In this document: positions 6,446-8,895 of the stretch, piece by piece
How positions within the stretch are numbered: the first letter of the stretch is position 1
How the letters are laid out: each line of letters opens with the position of its first letter
NCBI GenBank assembly: GCA_964385045.1
Contig: CAYLNM010000175.1
Span: 1 to 8,895 of the forward strand
Reading direction: 5' to 3'
DNA from: CAYLNM01 sp964385045
Lineage (GTDB): Bacteria; Planctomycetota; Phycisphaerae; Phycisphaerales; SM1A02
Length of the DNA: 8,895 bases
The notes under the pieces: generated by a model
What the model was told of the DNA's origin: nothing
The model's database searches: none
What the model saw: only the letters and a program-made list of their open reading frames with translations
Position numbers and translations under genes: made by a program

Positions 6446-8464
6446 ATGCGTCATCTTCGATCGTTCATCGCCGCCGCGCCGGTCGCCCTGGCGACCGGGC
6501 TCGCGCCGGCCTTCGCCTCGTCCGAGGTCGCCCCGCTCTCGGCCGAGCAGCCCCGGGCCTCGGCCCTCGACCTGGCCCTCGCGCACGAGGTCGTCACCAT
6601 CGACGGGCTCGATCGCGTGCGCCCGGGCGAGCGGGTCTCGATGGTCCTGCCGTACGCGGGCGGTGAGATCGAGCTCGATCTCGAGCCGTACTCGGTCCGG
6701 TCGATCGACTTCGCGGTCTGGGTCCAGGACGCCGACGGCGTCCGCCCGGTCGCTCCGCCGCCGTCGCGCACCTACCGCGGCACGATCGTCGGCTTCCCCG
6801 AGAGCCTCGCCGTCGGGTCGATCGTCGACGGCACGTTCACCGGCAAGCTCCGCATCGCCGACGACGCCCCGTGGGTGGTCGTCGAGCCGCTCGCGGACCA
6901 CGTCGCGGGGGCCGGCCCGCTCGAGCACCTGATGGTCTCCCAGACCGACATGCTGCCCCACGGCGGCACGTGCGGCGTGGAGGAGGGCGTCCTCGACCCC
7001 GCGGCCCCCGACCGGCCGCAGGCGGACGACGGAGCCCGGCCGGCGCCGGCCGCCGCCCGCGGCCACGAGTGCGGCCCCGGCTGCACCCACCACGCGAAGG
7101 CCACCGCGGGCACCGGCTCGTTCACCGCCCGCGACACCGCGATCATGACCGCCACCGGGCCCGCCGGTCCCGCCCGCGGGGCCGAGGCCCCCTCGGGCGA
7201 GATCGCCGAGGGCGGGCTCGTCGAGGTCGCCGACGTCCTCATCGACGCCGACTTCCAGTTCTTCCTCCAGAGCGGCGGCAGCGTCAGCAACACCGTCGCG
7301 GACATCGAGAACGTGATGGCCGGCGTGTCGCTGGTGTACGAGCGCGACGTCGACCTGGCGTGGGAGATCACTGGCGTCTTCGTCCGCTCGTCGCCGGACA
7401 TCAACCCCTACACCAGCTCCGACGCCGGTCAGCTGCTCGACCAGTTCGCCGACGAGTGGAACGCGCCCGGCGTGTCGACGATCCGCCGCGACGTGGCCCA
7501 CCTCTTCACCGGCCGCAACCTCATCGGCAGCACCATCGGCGTGGCGTTCCTCGGCTCGGTGTGCAACACCGGCCTCGCCTACGGCCTGTCGCAGTCGAAC
7601 TTCGACTCGTTCTACGACGCCCGCGTGTCGCTGACCGCCCACGAGCTGGGGCACAACTACAGCGCGACGCACTGCGTCGGCGGCAGCTGCCACATCATGT
7701 GCGCCAACCTGAACGGCTGCGGCGGCACCTTCGGCAACGACCTGAAGTTCGGCTTCTCGGCCCAGAACGAGATCGAGGGCTTCGCGGCGACCCGCACGTG
7801 CCTCGAGGTCGTGCCGCCCCCGCTGTCGCCGCCCTTCGCCGACGACTTCGCGGGCTCGACGATCGACGAGTCGAACTGGAGCTGGTTCATCGACGCCCAG
7901 ATCGCCACGAACCCGCCGTTCGATCCGCCCAGCGGCCCCAACGCCGTCGAGCTGCGGTCGTTCAGCGACATCCCGTTCCGCCAGGGCGATCTGCGCTCGA
8001 ACGTGATCGACCTCTCCGGCGAGTCGGGCCTCCTGGTCCAGTTCGCCGTGGCCCGCGTCGGGCTCGAGCCGGGCGAGGGACTCTCGGTCGAGTACCGCAC
8101 CGCCGGCGACGCCTGGAACCAGCTCTTCTTCCTGCCGAGCGACGGCAGCGACGCGGACTTCCAGCAGTTCGCCCTGCCGCTGCCGCCCCCGGCCTACCAC
8201 CCGGACTTCCGCATCCGGTTCCGCCTCGACGGCGACGACTTCAGCGATCGCATCCTGCTCGACGACATCCTGATCGGCGTGCCGGAGGAGGAGCCCTGCC
8301 CGGGCGACGCGGACGGCAACGGGCTCGTCGACTTCGACGACCTGCTCACCACGCTCTCGTCCTTCGGTCCGTGCGCGGACTGCCCGGCCGACTTCGACGA
8401 GGACGGCGACGTCGACTTCGACGACCTGCTGACCGTGGTCTCGTCGTTCGGCGCCTGCCCGTGA
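6446..8464 (+). CDS. Secreted reprolysin-like zinc metallopeptidase with dockerin-like C-terminus
   Basis: A 672-residue exported protease of the metzincin type (M12B/reprolysin-like). The signal peptide is MRHLRSFIAAAPVALATGLA, with a likely cut after APAFA. A propeptide of about 235 residues contains TCGV (C176), placed like the cysteine switch of ADAM propeptides, and HECGPGCTHH (207-216). The catalytic domain (about 260-452) has the zinc motif HELGHNYSATH (H399, E400, H403, H409) and the Met-turn HIM (M418). Its six cysteines (373, 410, 415, 419, 425, 452) could form three disulfides, as in reprolysins. The usual Gly of HExxHxxGxxH is Ser406. A beta-sandwich-like domain follows (about 464-612). 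The end (618-672) carries two calcium-binding loops, DADGNGLVDFDD and DFDEDGDVDFDD, dockerin-like and flanked by cysteines. AGGA at 6436-6439 lies 6 bases before ATG 6446; the open frame upstream lacks this signal. Substrate unknown; probably degrades extracellular protein. Confidence 0.92.
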   Translation: MRHLRSFIAAAPVALATGLAPAFASSEVAPLSAEQPRASALDLALAHEVVTIDGLDRVRPGERVSMVLPYAGGEIELDLEPYSVRSIDFAVWVQDADGVRPVAPPPSRTYRGTIVGFPESLAVGSIVDGTFTGKLRIADDAPWVVVEPLADHVAGAGPLEHLMVSQTDMLPHGGTCGVEEGVLDPAAPDRPQADDGARPAPAAARGHECGPGCTHHAKATAGTGSFTARDTAIMTATGPAGPARGAEAPSGEIAEGGLVEVADVLIDADFQFFLQSGGSVSNTVADIENVMAGVSLVYERDVDLAWEITGVFVRSSPDINPYTSSDAGQLLDQFADEWNAPGVSTIRRDVAHLFTGRNLIGSTIGVAFLGSVCNTGLAYGLSQSNFDSFYDARVSLTAHELGHNYSATHCVGGSCHIMCANLNGCGGTFGNDLKFGFSAQNEIEGFAATRTCLEVVPPPLSPPFADDFAGSTIDESNWSWFIDAQIATNPPFDPPSGPNAVELRSFSDIPFRQGDLRSNVIDLSGESGLLVQFAVARVGLEPGEGLSVEYRTAGDAWNQLFFLPSDGSDADFQQFALPLPPPAYHPDFRIRFRLDGDDFSDRILLDDILIGVPEEEPCPGDADGNGLVDFDDLLTTLSSFGPCADCPADFDEDGDVDFDDLLTVVSSFGACP

Positions 8465-8512
8465 CCCGGGCCGCCTGAGCGGAGGGGCCGCGCCCCGCCG
8501 CTCGCCCGGGTC
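8463..8512 (+). terminator. Long interrupted hairpin at the metallopeptidase stop codon
   Basis: Three nested stems share one axis: GACCCGGGC (8463-8471) with GCCCGGGTC (8504-8512), GAGCGG (8477-8482) with CCGCTC (8498-8503), and GGGGC (8484-8488) with GCCCC (8492-8496) around CGC. Only a five-base bulge and one A/G mismatch break it. The base of the stem overlaps the TGA stop at 8462-8464. It is probably a transcription end or mRNA 3'-end stabiliser; no T-run is present. Confidence 0.6.
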
Positions 8513-8525
8513 CGACCCGACCCTT

Positions 8526-8559
8526 GCGGGCCCCCGCGCCGACCGGCGCGGGGGCCCGC
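8526..8559. terminator. Perfect 15-bp GC hairpin, terminator-like
   Basis: GCGGGCCCCCGCGCC (8526-8540) is the exact reverse complement of GGCGCGGGGGCCCGC (8545-8559), with the tetraloop GACC between. The stem is all G-C, starts 61 bases after the protease stop codon and 13 bases after the preceding hairpin. No T-run follows on either strand. Together with the first hairpin it likely separates the metallopeptidase gene from the next gene. Confidence 0.7.
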
Positions 8560-8735
8560 GGTCGTTCGGTGGCGGGGTGAGGACGAGCGCGACCGGAGCG
8601 GTCCGGGCGTGCGCGTCGGCCCGTCCGCACGGCCGGTTCGCGCGGGCTACGATCCGGCCCCTCGCGCACCCCCCCGCGCTCCCGGCCGTGCGCGGCCGTC
8701 CCGTCCCCGTCACCCCGCCGGCTTCGGAGTCGCCC

Positions 8736-8895
8736 GTGTCCCTCGATCCGTCGTCCCCGGCCCGGGCCTCCCGCCCGCGGCCGCGTGGCCGCCGCCCCGG
8801 CCCCGCGGCGGGGCCGACCAGCCTCGCCCTCGCTCTGGCCGCCGCCGCGCCGTCGGTCCTCGCCGCGCCCGCCGCCTCCTGCGCCGCGCCCGCCG
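8736..8895 (+). CDS. N-terminus of an exported protein, cut by the window edge
   Basis: A frame starting at GTG 8736 runs open to the window end, giving 53 residues. It reads MSLDPSSPARASRPRPRGRR, then a hydrophobic Ala/Leu run LALALAAAAPSVLAAPAA, which together look like a signal peptide with a basic n-region and a cut near APAAS. GGAG at 8726-8729 lies 6 bases before the GTG. Nearly every third codon position is G or C, as in the neighbouring genes. A weak -10-like TACGAT lies at 8648-8653 without a clear -35 partner. Two strong hairpins upstream suggest it has its own transcript. Nothing visible identifies the mature protein. Confidence 0.55.
   Translation, partial: MSLDPSSPARASRPRPRGRRPGPAAGPTSLALALAAAAPSVLAAPAASCAAPA

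Noticed and set aside
6398..8713. A 771-codon open frame on the minus strand
   Set aside because: It is antisense to the metallopeptidase, whose motifs and signal peptide prove the plus strand is coding. It also runs through both terminator hairpins.

Overview
The window is very GC-rich and all recognisable genes lie on the + strand. The left third is a conserved translation and protein-export block: the 3' part of tuf (EF-Tu), rpmG (ribosomal protein L33), a tRNA-Trp(CCA) gene, secE and nusG. Two features suggest a planctomycete-like bacterium, probably of the Phycisphaerae type. One is this gene order in a very GC-rich genome. The other is a secreted protease ending in a pair of dockerin-like calcium loops flanked by cysteines. 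The lineage is inferred from gene style, since no rRNA or phylogenetic test was available.

Layout: 1-776 partial tuf; 799-828 a perfect 13-bp hairpin; 899-1078 rpmG; 1158-1230 tRNA-Trp; 1351-1776 secE; 1835-2497 nusG. The usual next genes, rplK-rplA-rplJ-rplL, are absent. After nusG come GC-rich hairpins, a possible small one-helix membrane protein (2687-2980), a five-unit 22-bp tandem repeat (3023-3132), and a gene for an exported 869-residue protein of unrecognised family made of two tandemly duplicated alpha-helical modules (3234-5843). Positions 5844-6445 hold no convincing gene but contain a 36/37-bp direct repeat, a possible promoter and a strong hairpin in the presumed leader of the next gene. 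That gene (6446-8464) encodes a secreted reprolysin-like zinc metallopeptidase. Two strong terminator-like hairpins follow it (8463-8512 and 8526-8559). The window ends inside the start of another exported protein (8736 onward).

How the genes relate: EF-Tu, L33 and tRNA-Trp serve translation, NusG serves transcription elongation and its coupling to translation, and SecE is part of the export channel. The right-hand genes all appear to encode exported products and show no functional tie to the left block. The most unusual items are the duplicated helical-repeat protein immediately after nusG, the alternating minisatellite in front of it, and two cysteine motifs in the protease propeptide that could hold the enzyme inactive. 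I found no CRISPR array, insertion sequence, phage gene or defence system.
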